From: Thermodesulfobacteriota bacterium
GTDB taxonomy: Bacteria > Desulfobacterota > SM23-61
Assembly: GCA_030018715.1 (NCBI GenBank)
Contig: JASEHN010000089.1
Location: 1 to 9,250, forward strand
DNA: 9,250 bases
Direction of reading: 5' to 3'
The position numbers were made by a program, and so were the translations under genes. The notes beneath the pieces are model-generated. The model was not told the origin of the DNA. It did no database searches and saw only the letters and a program-made list of their open reading frames with translations. Of the stretch, positions 1 to 7,703 are shown piece after piece; the stretch's first letter is position 1, and every line of letters begins with the position of its first letter.

Positions 1-750
1 GGAATGCTGTATAGTCTGGGAGGAATGAACCTGCCTTTTATGGGCTGCGCGGTGCTCGCCCTGGTGGCCGCGGGCATTCTCTGGGTGGGTATCCGGGAAA
101 AACCACCGCAATACCAGGGAGAAACGCTAACCTGGGGGGAACGGTATGGTTTTGCCTCCTTACGCCTGCCTGATATCCGCCTCCTTTGCCTGATCGGTTT
201 TGCCGAAGCCTTCGTCTGGGGAACGATCATAACCCTTTTACCAGTGATGGCCTCGCGCCTGGGCGTCCTGCCCGAAAGGATTGGATGGCTGTTCAGTTCC
301 TACTTCATCGTTTACATCCTGCTGCAGAAGCCCGTGGGGAAATGGTCTGACCGAAAGGGGAGAAAAAAACCAATCCTCTTGGGTATGAGTATCTATGCCC
401 TTGCCGTACTCTTACTATCCCAGGGCGGAACTTTTCTTTACACGATGGGGGTTCTGGCAATCGCCGGTGCGGGCCTGGGTATCTACTCCCCCTCTGTGCG
501 GGTGGCCATTGCCGATCTCTCCTCAAAAGAGGTTCGCGGAGCAAGCATGGGCTTTTTCTTCACCACCCGGATGATCGGTTTTTTCCTGGGTCCCAACATC
601 AGCGGGCTGATGGCCGATCGTTTGGGACAGGGATTTCCTTTTTTGGTCGGCGCAGCCTTGCTGGGACTGGGGATCTGGGCTTCTCTGGCATTGTCTGAAA
701 ACCTTTCCAAAAAATCTCCCGAACCTCTGCCAGTGCCGTTGCGGCGTTAG
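1..750 (+). CDS. Major facilitator superfamily transporter, C-terminal part (5' end outside window)
   Basis: This is a membrane transporter of the major facilitator superfamily, probably proton- or solute-coupled; its substrate cannot be told from sequence. The frame is open to the left edge, so the ATG at position 4 is probably an internal methionine and the N-terminal half lies outside the window. Counting from that Met, hydrophobic segments fall at about residues 10-30, 58-83, 94-112, 123-141, 143-162, 180-202 and 210-230, matching TM6 to TM12 of a 12-TM carrier. The basic loop after the third segment (G112-K-W-S-D-R-K-G-R-K-K, residues 112-122) is the MFS 'motif A' repeat expected between TM8 and TM9. 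The arginine-containing, glycine-rich helix near residues 180-202 fits TM11. The gene ends in TAG at 748-750, 74 bases before purL on the same strand. Co-transcription is possible, but nothing links its function to purines. The family call is firm; drug efflux versus metabolite transport is open. Confidence 0.88.
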   Translation, partial: GMLYSLGGMNLPFMGCAVLALVAAGILWVGIREKPPQYQGETLTWGERYGFASLRLPDIRLLCLIGFAEAFVWGTIITLLPVMASRLGVLPERIGWLFSSYFIVYILLQKPVGKWSDRKGRKKPILLGMSIYALAVLLLSQGGTFLYTMGVLAIAGAGLGIYSPSVRVAIADLSSKEVRGASMGFFFTTRMIGFFLGPNISGLMADRLGQGFPFLVGAALLGLGIWASLALSENLSKKSPEPLPVPLRR

Positions 751-824
751 GCAAAGCAGTGATCATTACGCCAAATTCGACTACTTAGTACCAGAGAGTT
801 TATGGGTTTAAAGGAGAGAGACAA

Positions 825-3803
825 ATGGCTTATCGCGTAGAAATCGGATTGAAGCCAACTATCCGGGATGCCCGCGGCGAAAAAATCAAGCGGCGGATTA
901 TCGATAATTTAAACATCATCGTGGACTCCGTAGTTACGGTCGACGTTTACACGGTTGACGCAGCCATGTCCGCTCCGGAGATTGAAAAAGTTGCTTCCGG
1001 CCCTTTTCTCGACCCCATTATCCAGGAATTTTCCATAGGGAAACCCCTGCGGGATGATTTTGACTGGGCCATCGAAGTAGGATACAAGCCCGGGGTCACA
1101 GACAATATTGGACGAACCGCCCGGGAAGCTGTTGAGCTTCTTTTGCAGCGGAAATTCAAAGCCGGGGAAGGGGTTTATACTTCGGTTCTTTACCTGATCA
1201 GAGGAAAATTGACTAAGGAACAAGCAGAGCGCATCGCCACCGGCCTCCTGGCCAATACGCTCATCCAGCGGTTCGAAATCAAGGAGCGGCCTTCCTGGAA
1301 TCCCGATGTAGGAATGGGCATAATTGTCCCCAAGGTGGCGAGTAGCAAAGAAGGCCGGGTATTAGAAATCAACCTCCGCGTCAGCGATGAAGAGTTGATG
1401 CGCACCAGCTCGGCTCGAGTTCTGGCCTTGACCCTGAAAGAGATGAAAGCCATCAGGAATTATGCGGAAGACCCGGGGGTACGGGAGGAACGGAAAAAGA
1501 TCGGCCTGGGGGAAAACCTTACAGACTGCGAATTGGAAGCCTTGGCCCAAACCTGGTCGGAACACTGCAAGCATAAAATATTCAATGGCCTTATTGAATA
1601 CCGGGACGAAGAGGGAAAAGTTTGGCGCATCGACAGCCTGTTTGATACCTACATCAAACGCTCCACTGAAGAGATCCGCCAGGCCATGGGCGAGAAGGAT
1701 TGGTGTGTTTCCGTATTCAAGGATAATGCCGGGGTCATGCGTTTTAACGAAGACTGGAACATAGTTTTTAAAGTGGAAACTCACAACAGCCCTTCGGCCC
1801 TCGACCCCTACGGCGGAGCGCTCACCGGTATCGTTGGGGTCAATCGGGATCCTTTTGGAACGGGCAAGGGGGCAAAACTCATCTTCAACGTGGATACGTT
1901 CTGCTTTGCTCCTCCGGATTATTCCAAGCCTTTGCCTCCCCGCCTGCTTCATCCCAAGCGAATTTACGAGGGGGTGCGCGAAGGGGTGGAGCACGGAGGA
2001 AACAAGAGCGGCATTCCAACGGTTAATGGGTCTATCGTTTTCGATGAACGCTACGCCGGCAAGCCGCTCGTTTATTGCGGAACGGGCGGAATCATGCCCA
2101 GGAATATTTTAGGGGAACCATCCCACGAAAAACAGGCTATGCCCGGCGATTTGATCGTCATGACCGGCGGACGGATCGGCAAGGATGGAATCCACGGGGC
2201 CACTTTTTCCTCCGAAGAGCTCCACGAGGAATCTCCTACCAGCGCCGTGCAGATCGGGGACCCGATTACCCAGAAGCGCATGACCGACTTTCTCCTGCGG
2301 GCCCGGGACCTGGGCCTCTATCACGCCATCACAGATAACGGCGCCGGCGGCCTTTCCTCATCGGTGGGAGAGATGGCCCGGGATTGCCACGGCTGCCGCA
2401 TGTATCTGGAGCGGGCTCCTTTGAAATATGCCGGCCTCGATCCCTGGGAAATTCTTCTCTCCGAGGCCCAGGAACGCATGACCCTGGCCGTGTACCCGGA
2501 AAAAATCGGCCCCTTTCTGGAATTGGCCAAGCGCATGGAGGTAGAAGCCACAGTCCTGGGTGAATTCACGGACAGCGGGAAATTTCACATCCTTTATAAC
2601 GGCCAAACCGCGGCCTATCTCGACATGGATTTTTTGCACAATGGCCTGCCGCGGATGGAGCTGAAAGCCCGCTGGGAAAAGAAAGTTCATCCTGAGCCAA
2701 CTTTCAACGATCCGCCGGACCTGACCGCCGCCCTGAAAAAAGTTCTTTCCCGCTACAACGTTTGCAGCAAGGAATCGGTCATCCGGCAATATGACCACGA
2801 GGTCCAGGGCGGGTGCGTCATCAAGCCCCTGGTTGGCGCCTATAACGACGGGCCGAGCGATGCCACGGTTTTGCGGCCGTTGTTAGAGTCCTGGGAAGGG
2901 ATTGTGGTTTCTTCGGGCATCTGTCCCCGGTACAGCGACATTGACACTTATCACATGATGGCCTGCGCCATCGATGAAGCCATCCGCAATAACCTGTCCG
3001 CTGGCGGAAACCTGAAACAAATGGCCGGCCTGGATAATTTTTGCTGGTGCGACCCCATCCAATCGGAAAAAACTCCGGACGGCGAATACAAATTGGCCCA
3101 GCTTGTGCGGGCCAACCAGGCCCTTTACCACTATACCAGGGCCTTTGGCGTTCCCTGCATCTCCGGCAAAGATTCCATGAAAAACGACTACCTGATCGGG
3201 GACACAAAGATTTCCATCCCCCCCACCGTATTGTTTTCGGCGGTGAGCGTGGTTTCGGATGTACGCCGGTGCATAACTATGGATGCTAAGCGCAGTGGGG
3301 ACAGAGTTTATATATTAGGAGAGACTTATAATGATATGGGTGGGTCAGAATACTATGCCCTTTACGGATTTATCGGAAACCAGGTTCCCAAAGTCAATGC
3401 CCCGCGCGCCAAAGCTCTATATGAAGCCTTAGGGCGAGCCATCCAGCGGGGATTGGTGGCCTCCTGTCATGACTGCTCAGATGGCGGCCTGGGCGTAGCC
3501 CTGGCCGAAACAGCTCTTGCCGGAGCTCTGGGAATGGAAGTGGATTTAAGAAAAGTTCCTTCCTCCGGGGTTAACCGTAACGATGTATTATTATTTTCAG
3601 AATCTCAGAGCCGTTTTGTAGTCACCGTCCATCCTGAACATCAAAGAACATTTGAAGAATGCCTTAAAGGAAATGTCTTTGCGGAGATCGGCAGTATAAC
3701 CGGGGGTAGCACGTTTACGATCACCGGATTGCATGGAAAAACTGCGGTTAGAGCAAACATTTTTGAGCTTAAAGAAGCCTGGCAGCGGCCATTGCGATGG
3801 TAA
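825..3803 (+). CDS. purL: Phosphoribosylformylglycinamidine synthase PurL, long form with PurS-like N-terminus and no glutaminase domain
   Basis: This is the synthase subunit of FGAM synthase (EC 6.3.5.3), a cytosolic enzyme of de novo purine synthesis that converts FGAR, ATP and ammonia to FGAM. The protein has 992 residues, between small PurL (about 740) and large PurL (about 1,300). Residues 1-155 hold two PurS-like repeats: about 4-75, with a GLKPTIRDARG signature, and about 80-155, with GYKPGVTDNIG. The synthase core follows, with W244-SEHCKHK-251, the nucleotide-site segment V317-ETHNSPSALDPYGGAL, and D504-NGAGGLSSSVGEMA. The second half has C778-ISGKDSMKND and H882-DCSDGGLGVA, the mirror of the first-half motifs. 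The sequence stops where the large enzyme would enter its glutaminase domain, and that part is the next gene, purQ. The ATG start is supported by AAGGAG at 811-816, 8 bases upstream. The last 500 bases use more TTA, ATA and AGA codons than the rest. No frameshift is seen. Confidence 0.97.
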   Translation: MAYRVEIGLKPTIRDARGEKIKRRIIDNLNIIVDSVVTVDVYTVDAAMSAPEIEKVASGPFLDPIIQEFSIGKPLRDDFDWAIEVGYKPGVTDNIGRTAREAVELLLQRKFKAGEGVYTSVLYLIRGKLTKEQAERIATGLLANTLIQRFEIKERPSWNPDVGMGIIVPKVASSKEGRVLEINLRVSDEELMRTSSARVLALTLKEMKAIRNYAEDPGVREERKKIGLGENLTDCELEALAQTWSEHCKHKIFNGLIEYRDEEGKVWRIDSLFDTYIKRSTEEIRQAMGEKDWCVSVFKDNAGVMRFNEDWNIVFKVETHNSPSALDPYGGALTGIVGVNRDPFGTGKGAKLIFNVDTFCFAPPDYSKPLPPRLLHPKRIYEGVREGVEHGGNKSGIPTVNGSIVFDERYAGKPLVYCGTGGIMPRNILGEPSHEKQAMPGDLIVMTGGRIGKDGIHGATFSSEELHEESPTSAVQIGDPITQKRMTDFLLRARDLGLYHAITDNGAGGLSSSVGEMARDCHGCRMYLERAPLKYAGLDPWEILLSEAQERMTLAVYPEKIGPFLELAKRMEVEATVLGEFTDSGKFHILYNGQTAAYLDMDFLHNGLPRMELKARWEKKVHPEPTFNDPPDLTAALKKVLSRYNVCSKESVIRQYDHEVQGGCVIKPLVGAYNDGPSDATVLRPLLESWEGIVVSSGICPRYSDIDTYHMMACAIDEAIRNNLSAGGNLKQMAGLDNFCWCDPIQSEKTPDGEYKLAQLVRANQALYHYTRAFGVPCISGKDSMKNDYLIGDTKISIPPTVLFSAVSVVSDVRRCITMDAKRSGDRVYILGETYNDMGGSEYYALYGFIGNQVPKVNAPRAKALYEALGRAIQRGLVASCHDCSDGGLGVALAETALAGALGMEVDLRKVPSSGVNRNDVLLFSESQSRFVVTVHPEHQRTFEECLKGNVFAEIGSITGGSTFTITGLHGKTAVRANIFELKEAWQRPLRW

Positions 3804-3840
3804 GTGGTAAATAGTTATAGCCTTTATTGAGGATTAGGGT

Positions 3841-4662
3841 ATGAAAAAGGTAAAAGCTTTAGTTCTGGCCGGAAACGGCATCAACTGCGAAATGGAGATG
3901 GCCCATGCCTGCCGGCTGGCCGGCTCCGATGTGGTAGATATCGTCTTCCTCTATGACATCCTTTCAGGAGAGGTTAAGCTGGACGATTATCATTTCCTTA
4001 ACCTTCCCGGGGGATTTTTGGACGGAGACGATCTGGGGGCGGCCAAAGCCATGGCTCATCGCTTGAAATATGCCAAAATCGCCGGAAGCGGAGAGCGCCT
4101 GGATGAGGTAATTTTCCGTTTCATCAGGGAGGGAAAGCTCATCCTGGGCGTGTGCAACGGTTTTCAGCTCATGGTCAAATCCGGTTTGCTCCCGGGCCTG
4201 AAGGGCATTTACGGGAAACAAGCGCTGACCCTGACCTTTAATGATTCGGGCAGGTTCGAGGACCGCTGGGTTTACCTGAAAGTCAACTCCAACAGTCCAT
4301 CCATATTCACCAGAGGATTGAAAGGACTCTACCTTCCGGTCAGGCACGGGGAAGGAAAATTTATCCCCAAGAATGATGAGATGCTCGCCGAACTGGAGAG
4401 AAAAAACCTGATCGCCCTTCAGTATTCAGACCCGGACTACCGGAAACCTACGCTGGAATACCCCCTGAATCCAAACGGGTCCGCCTCAGCCATTGCGGGC
4501 ATCTGCGACGAGACAGGAAGGCTCTTCGGGATGATGCCCCACCCTGAAGCCTACCTTTATTTCGTCAATCATCCCCGCTGGACCCGCGAGAAGGTACCGG
4601 AAGAAGGAATGGGGCTGGCGATATTTCGCAACGCTGTAGAATATGTCCGCAAAAACCTGTAA
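3841..4662 (+). CDS. purQ: Phosphoribosylformylglycinamidine synthase glutaminase subunit PurQ
   Basis: This is the class I glutamine amidotransferase subunit of FGAM synthase; it hydrolyses glutamine and passes ammonia to PurL. The 273-residue protein starts with a typical amidotransferase strand (KVKALVLAGNGINCE) and has the PGGF/GDDLGAAKA segment near residues 56-69. The nucleophile is C105 in GVCNGFQ, and the other catalytic residues are H234 and E236 in MMPHPE, so the triad is complete. It is longer than the small PurQ that pairs with PurS (about 225 residues). It resembles the glutaminase domain of the large enzyme, with a GRFEDRW segment near residues 138-144, RHGEGKF near 168-174 and NPNGSASAIAGI near 211-222. 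After PHPE it has A-Y-L-Y-F-V-N-H-P-R-W where proteobacterial large PurL usually has an arginine directly after the glutamate. The start has GAGG at 3829-3832, 8 bases upstream. The gene follows purL by 37 bases, so the two are surely co-transcribed and act as a complex. Confidence 0.96.
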   Translation: MKKVKALVLAGNGINCEMEMAHACRLAGSDVVDIVFLYDILSGEVKLDDYHFLNLPGGFLDGDDLGAAKAMAHRLKYAKIAGSGERLDEVIFRFIREGKLILGVCNGFQLMVKSGLLPGLKGIYGKQALTLTFNDSGRFEDRWVYLKVNSNSPSIFTRGLKGLYLPVRHGEGKFIPKNDEMLAELERKNLIALQYSDPDYRKPTLEYPLNPNGSASAIAGICDETGRLFGMMPHPEAYLYFVNHPRWTREKVPEEGMGLAIFRNAVEYVRKNL

Positions 4663-4680
4663 AAACCTAAGGCGGTTTTT
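4661..4680. terminator. Possible bidirectional terminator between converging genes
   Basis: A perfect 7-bp inverted repeat, AAAAACC / GGTTTTT, encloses the 6-base loop TAAGGC. It overlaps the last two bases of the purQ stop codon. Read on either strand the stem ends in a run of five T, so it could end purQ transcription and, 39 bases beyond the permease stop, the minus-strand operon. Only two G:C pairs close the stem, so it is weak by the usual intrinsic-terminator standard. The T runs lie within the stem rather than after it. The position between convergent genes is the main support. Confidence 0.4.
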
Positions 4681-4718
4681 AGCCCGCTTGCTCCTTGGAA
4701 AATGATATATCGGCTAAT

Positions 4719-6581
4719 TTATGCTGCCTGGCGATATTTCCATTGCGAGGCCACCAAAAAGGCAAAAATACCCATCCCCACAAGGTCCGTGTAAATTTCC
4801 GGAACCATTAGAATGAACCCGGAAACGATAAAAAGGGCCGATTTGACCAGGCCCAGGTCTTTCCAAAGCCACCGGTCGACCCCGAAAGAGAATGCCAGAA
4901 CTCCCAGTATCGCCGTTACCGTGCTCTGGAAGATCCAAAAAGGCTCGCCCGTCCAGAGAAGCACGGGATTATAAACAATCAAAAAAGGAACCAGAAATTT
5001 GGGAAAGCCGAGCCGGCAGGCAATCAAGCCAACTTTCATGGGATTTCCGCCGGCGATCTGGGCCCCGGCATAAGCCGCCAGGGCAACCGGAGGAGTGATG
5101 GCCGAAAGAATGCAGGATCCAAAGACGAACATGTGGGCGGCGAGAACAGGTATTCCCAACTTGACCAGGGCCGGCGCTCCGATCATGGCGGCCAGAATGT
5201 AGGCCGCCGTAGTCGGCATGCCCATCCCCAAAATGATGCAGGCCATCATCACGAAAAACAGCGTTGCCAGGAAATTTCCCCCGGAAAGCTTCAGGAGGAT
5301 GCTGACAAAACTTATTCCCAGGCCAGTGACTTCCAGAGAGCCGACTACAATTCCGGCGCAGGCGCAGGCGATCCCCACCATGATGGCATTGGTTGCCCCG
5401 GTCTCCAGAGATTTCCAGATACCCTTCAACCCGATTCGGCTATCTTTCCGAACCATGGCCACAGCGATTAAAACAAGGGTGGCCACAAAGGCGGCGCGGA
5501 AAGGCGTGTATCCCGCGATCAGAAAATAAACCAGGGTCCCCATAGGAATCAAAAAGTGCAGCCCGTTAGTAAGAACTTGCCGCAGGATGGGAAGTTCCTT
5601 CTGATCCATGCCCCTCAAGCCCGTCTTCACGGCCTCGGCGTGGACCCCGGCGTAGATGGACACATAGTAGAGAAGGGCTGGGATTAAAGCGGCCAGGCAG
5701 ATCCTGGCATAAGAGACCCCGATAAACTCGGCCATGACAAAGGCGGCCGCCCCCAGTATCGGCGGGGTGATCTGTCCACCGGTGGAGGCCGAAGCCTCTA
5801 CTGCCCCGGCAAAGTTTGGCTTATAACCGAACCGTTTCATAAGGGGGATGGTAAAAGTACCCGTTGCATAAACATTGGCCGCTGCGCTTCCAGAGATCGA
5901 CCCGAACATGGCGCTGGAAATTACCGAAACTTTGGCCGGGCCGCCGCTCAGCCCCCCTACAAGAGACAGGGCAGTATTAATGAAAAAACGCCCACCGCCG
6001 GTTTGCTCTAGGAAGGCTCCAAAGAGAATGAATAAGAAGATGAAAGTCGAAGAAACCCCTGCAGGAATTCCGAAGACCCCCTGGGGAATCAGAAACATGT
6101 GCTCCAGCAGAGTTAGAGGATTGGTAGCCCGGATGGTAAAAGGTTCGGGGAAGTAGTTGCCGAATAGCGCATATAAAAGGAAGATTCCCCCGATCGCCGT
6201 CAAGGCCCAGCCAGCTACCCTCCTGGCCGCTTCCAGGGCAAGCAGAATGGTAAGGATGCCAAATACGATATCCAGGTTGGCGATGGGCCCGAAATACAGG
6301 TCCCGCTTGATGATCCGGCCGTGTTCCAGGATCATGTAAACATCAATGGCCAGAGCCAGTCCGGCCAGGGTAATGTCAATGGGGTAGACGGTCCTTGGGC
6401 GGAGTTTTTTCGATGCAGGTAAGACCAGAAAGGCCAGAACCAGCAGGGTTAGGATGTGAACGGAACGCTGGATCATCGTCTCGAAAACCCCGAAGGCTCC
6501 GGCGTAGAGGTGAAACAGAGAAAGAGAAACAGCGGTACACCCGATAATGGGTTTGGCAATTCGATGTTCTTTTAGTTCCAT
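4719..6581 (-). CDS. TRAP transporter permease, fused 4TM/12TM (DctQ-DctM) subunit of a TAXI-type system
   Basis: This is the inner-membrane permease of a tripartite ATP-independent periplasmic (TRAP) transporter, which imports a substrate using an ion gradient. The 620-residue protein is hydrophobic throughout. About residues 10-130 form the DctQ-like small-subunit part, with a SLSLFHLYAGAFG segment in the first helix. The remainder is the DctM-like 12-TM part. Conserved DctM blocks include SGSAAANVYATGT near residues 228-240, GQITPP near 270, GMGMPTTAAYILAA near 450-463 and SAITPPVALAAYAGA near 495-510. The paired ITPP motifs reflect the inverted internal repeat of the family. Such fused permeases usually go with TAXI binding proteins, and one is encoded directly upstream. 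The ATG at 6581 is the first start after an in-frame TGA 13 bases upstream, but it has only a poor ribosome binding site. A stable hairpin ends 18 bases before it. Substrate is unknown. Confidence 0.95.
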   Translation of the reverse strand: MELKEHRIAKPIIGCTAVSLSLFHLYAGAFGVFETMIQRSVHILTLLVLAFLVLPASKKLRPRTVYPIDITLAGLALAIDVYMILEHGRIIKRDLYFGPIANLDIVFGILTILLALEAARRVAGWALTAIGGIFLLYALFGNYFPEPFTIRATNPLTLLEHMFLIPQGVFGIPAGVSSTFIFLFILFGAFLEQTGGGRFFINTALSLVGGLSGGPAKVSVISSAMFGSISGSAAANVYATGTFTIPLMKRFGYKPNFAGAVEASASTGGQITPPILGAAAFVMAEFIGVSYARICLAALIPALLYYVSIYAGVHAEAVKTGLRGMDQKELPILRQVLTNGLHFLIPMGTLVYFLIAGYTPFRAAFVATLVLIAVAMVRKDSRIGLKGIWKSLETGATNAIMVGIACACAGIVVGSLEVTGLGISFVSILLKLSGGNFLATLFFVMMACIILGMGMPTTAAYILAAMIGAPALVKLGIPVLAAHMFVFGSCILSAITPPVALAAYAGAQIAGGNPMKVGLIACRLGFPKFLVPFLIVYNPVLLWTGEPFWIFQSTVTAILGVLAFSFGVDRWLWKDLGLVKSALFIVSGFILMVPEIYTDLVGMGIFAFLVASQWKYRQAA

Positions 6582-6599
6582 GAATTCGGTCTTTCATGA

Positions 6600-6643
6600 A
6601 AAGTCCCCCTCCCCATATTAATAAATATGGAAAGGGGGACTTT
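6600..6643 (-). other. Long intercistronic hairpin between binding-protein and permease genes
   Basis: An 11-bp perfect inverted repeat (6600-6610 with 6633-6643, AAAGTCCCCCT / AGGGGGACTTT) continues inward. After a 2x2 internal loop there are seven more pairs (6613-6619 with 6624-6630), closed by a 4-base loop at 6620-6623. Five consecutive G:C pairs make it very stable. On the minus strand the outer stem ends in TTTT, so it could be a leaky terminator or a 3' RNA-stability element for the binding-protein transcript. Either role would lower permease output relative to the binding protein, as is common in TRAP and ABC uptake operons. The G-rich arm also contains a Shine-Dalgarno-like GGAGGGGG. 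The structure is seen directly; the role is inferred. Confidence 0.75.
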
Positions 6644-6695
6644 CGCCAGTCATGGGTTTTTAAACCGCCTCAACAAATAGAGTCGGTCGTTCTTC

Positions 6696-7703
6696 TTATT
6701 TCAACAAACCTTTTTCCCGGTAATACAATTCCGCTCCTTTGTGGAGAGGAAGGCCGGTATTTTTGGCTACATCCGCTCCCTTGAACCCGGAGAGTCCTTT
6801 GTGGAAAGACTGGAATTTGCCTTCATTTTCGGCCAGGGCCTTTACCAGAGTATAGACGATATCGTCTCCGAGGTCGGTGCGGACGGCAAAGACTCCCGAA
6901 TCCGCCGGCGCCAGGAGATCATGATCCAGCCCCCTAAAACTGCCGGTCTTCAGTTTCTTCCCTTCGAGGAAACCATGTTTCCGGATCATGATCTGGTAAA
7001 GGTCCGGTTCCCATTTAAGCCATTTAATATCGCGCACCGTGCTCAACTCCATCAACCAGCCAATCCCCTCGGCGCCGACAGCCAGGATTCCATCGGCGTG
7101 TCCATCTTTCACCAGGCTTACGGCATCCGCCCAGGGGACAAAGTTCATCTTTCCTCCCCAGGCATCAACGTCCTCCCATTTGACTCCCATTTCAGCAAAG
7201 GCCATGCGCCAGATCCATTCCGTGGCATTTCCCCGGGCCAGGGTGCAGAGCCGGGCTTTCATCTTCTTCTTGATAATCTCCCCCACCGAGTCTGCCGGAA
7301 AATCCTTGCGCACTACGGCAAAATAAAAGTTGTCGTCCTGGACGCTAGCCATGGCCCGAACGTTGGGCAAAGCCTCGGGAAAAGCTCCTGTCTTCTCATG
7401 GACCATTTTGCTCATCACCAGGGTGGTGCTGCCGAAGTCGATCTCCCCTTTCTGGATCCGGTGCATGTTCCCTATCCAGGCGCCCGGGACAATGCTTATT
7501 TTTACCTTGGGGTACACTTCCTCCACGATCTTGGAAAGGGCGGTCACCTGCACATACCCGATTCCCCCGACAGCCCCTCCGGCTGCCTTCAAGGATGCTG
7601 AAACCTTCGTGGGATCAACCTTCTGGGCCATAACCGCCCCCGGAACGATCAGGGCGAACCCAAATAATCCAACCAGCAAGATGAAAAACAGAACTTTTCT
7701 CAT
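6696..7703 (-). CDS. TAXI-family TRAP transporter periplasmic solute-binding protein
   Basis: This is the extracytoplasmic substrate-binding subunit that captures the solute and delivers it to the TRAP permease encoded just downstream. The 335-residue length is normal for the TAXI group, whose fold resembles type II periplasmic binding proteins of the NMT1/glutamate-binding kind. The N-terminus is a clear signal peptide: a basic MRK, a hydrophobic core to about residue 20, then PGAVMA with probable cleavage after A26. The mature part opens with SLKAAGGAVGGIGYVQVTALSKIV, in which the small-residue run is typical of TAXI ligand loops. KGEIDFG (about residues 86-92) is the family segment ahead of the hinge. 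The C-terminus has GLPLHKGAELYYREKG, matching the usual proline-leucine-histidine/YYRE tail. The ATG at 7701-7703 follows AAGGAGG-type Shine-Dalgarno bases at about 7709-7715. A strong promoter and a possible leader ORF lie upstream. Substrates of most TAXI systems are unknown; the neighbouring amine-oxidase-like flavoprotein hints at a nitrogenous compound. Confidence 0.94.
   Translation of the reverse strand: MRKVLFFILLVGLFGFALIVPGAVMAQKVDPTKVSASLKAAGGAVGGIGYVQVTALSKIVEEVYPKVKISIVPGAWIGNMHRIQKGEIDFGSTTLVMSKMVHEKTGAFPEALPNVRAMASVQDDNFYFAVVRKDFPADSVGEIIKKKMKARLCTLARGNATEWIWRMAFAEMGVKWEDVDAWGGKMNFVPWADAVSLVKDGHADGILAVGAEGIGWLMELSTVRDIKWLKWEPDLYQIMIRKHGFLEGKKLKTGSFRGLDHDLLAPADSGVFAVRTDLGDDIVYTLVKALAENEGKFQSFHKGLSGFKGADVAKNTGLPLHKGAELYYREKGLLK

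Noticed and set aside
743..772. GGCGT / ACGCC inverted repeat between the MFS gene and purL as a terminator or purine-regulator site
   Set aside because: It has only 5 base pairs with a 20-base loop and no T run. It matches no purine operator or riboswitch that I recognise.
786..808. Possible promoter for purL in the 74-base gap
   Set aside because: TTCGAC-like and TTTATG-like boxes can be placed 17 bases apart, but the -10 matches only three of six positions. purL may instead be read from an upstream promoter.
802..840. 12-codon frame starting at ATG 802 and overlapping the purL start
   Set aside because: It has no good ribosome site of its own and runs into purL without a neat stop-start overlap, so it looks like chance.
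1362..1994. 210-codon open frame on the minus strand opposite purL
   Set aside because: It lies wholly inside purL, whose frame shows clear family motifs. The antisense translation has no recognisable domain and no convincing start site.
6655..6666. GGTTTTTAAACC palindrome in the binding-protein/permease gap
   Set aside because: The stem is only 5 bp with a 2-base loop and is far weaker than the adjacent long hairpin; no role could be supported.
6741..7601. 286-codon open frame on the plus strand opposite the TAXI binding protein
   Set aside because: The minus-strand frame has a signal peptide, family motifs and a ribosome site. The plus-strand product is low in hydrophobic order and looks like a codon-bias shadow.
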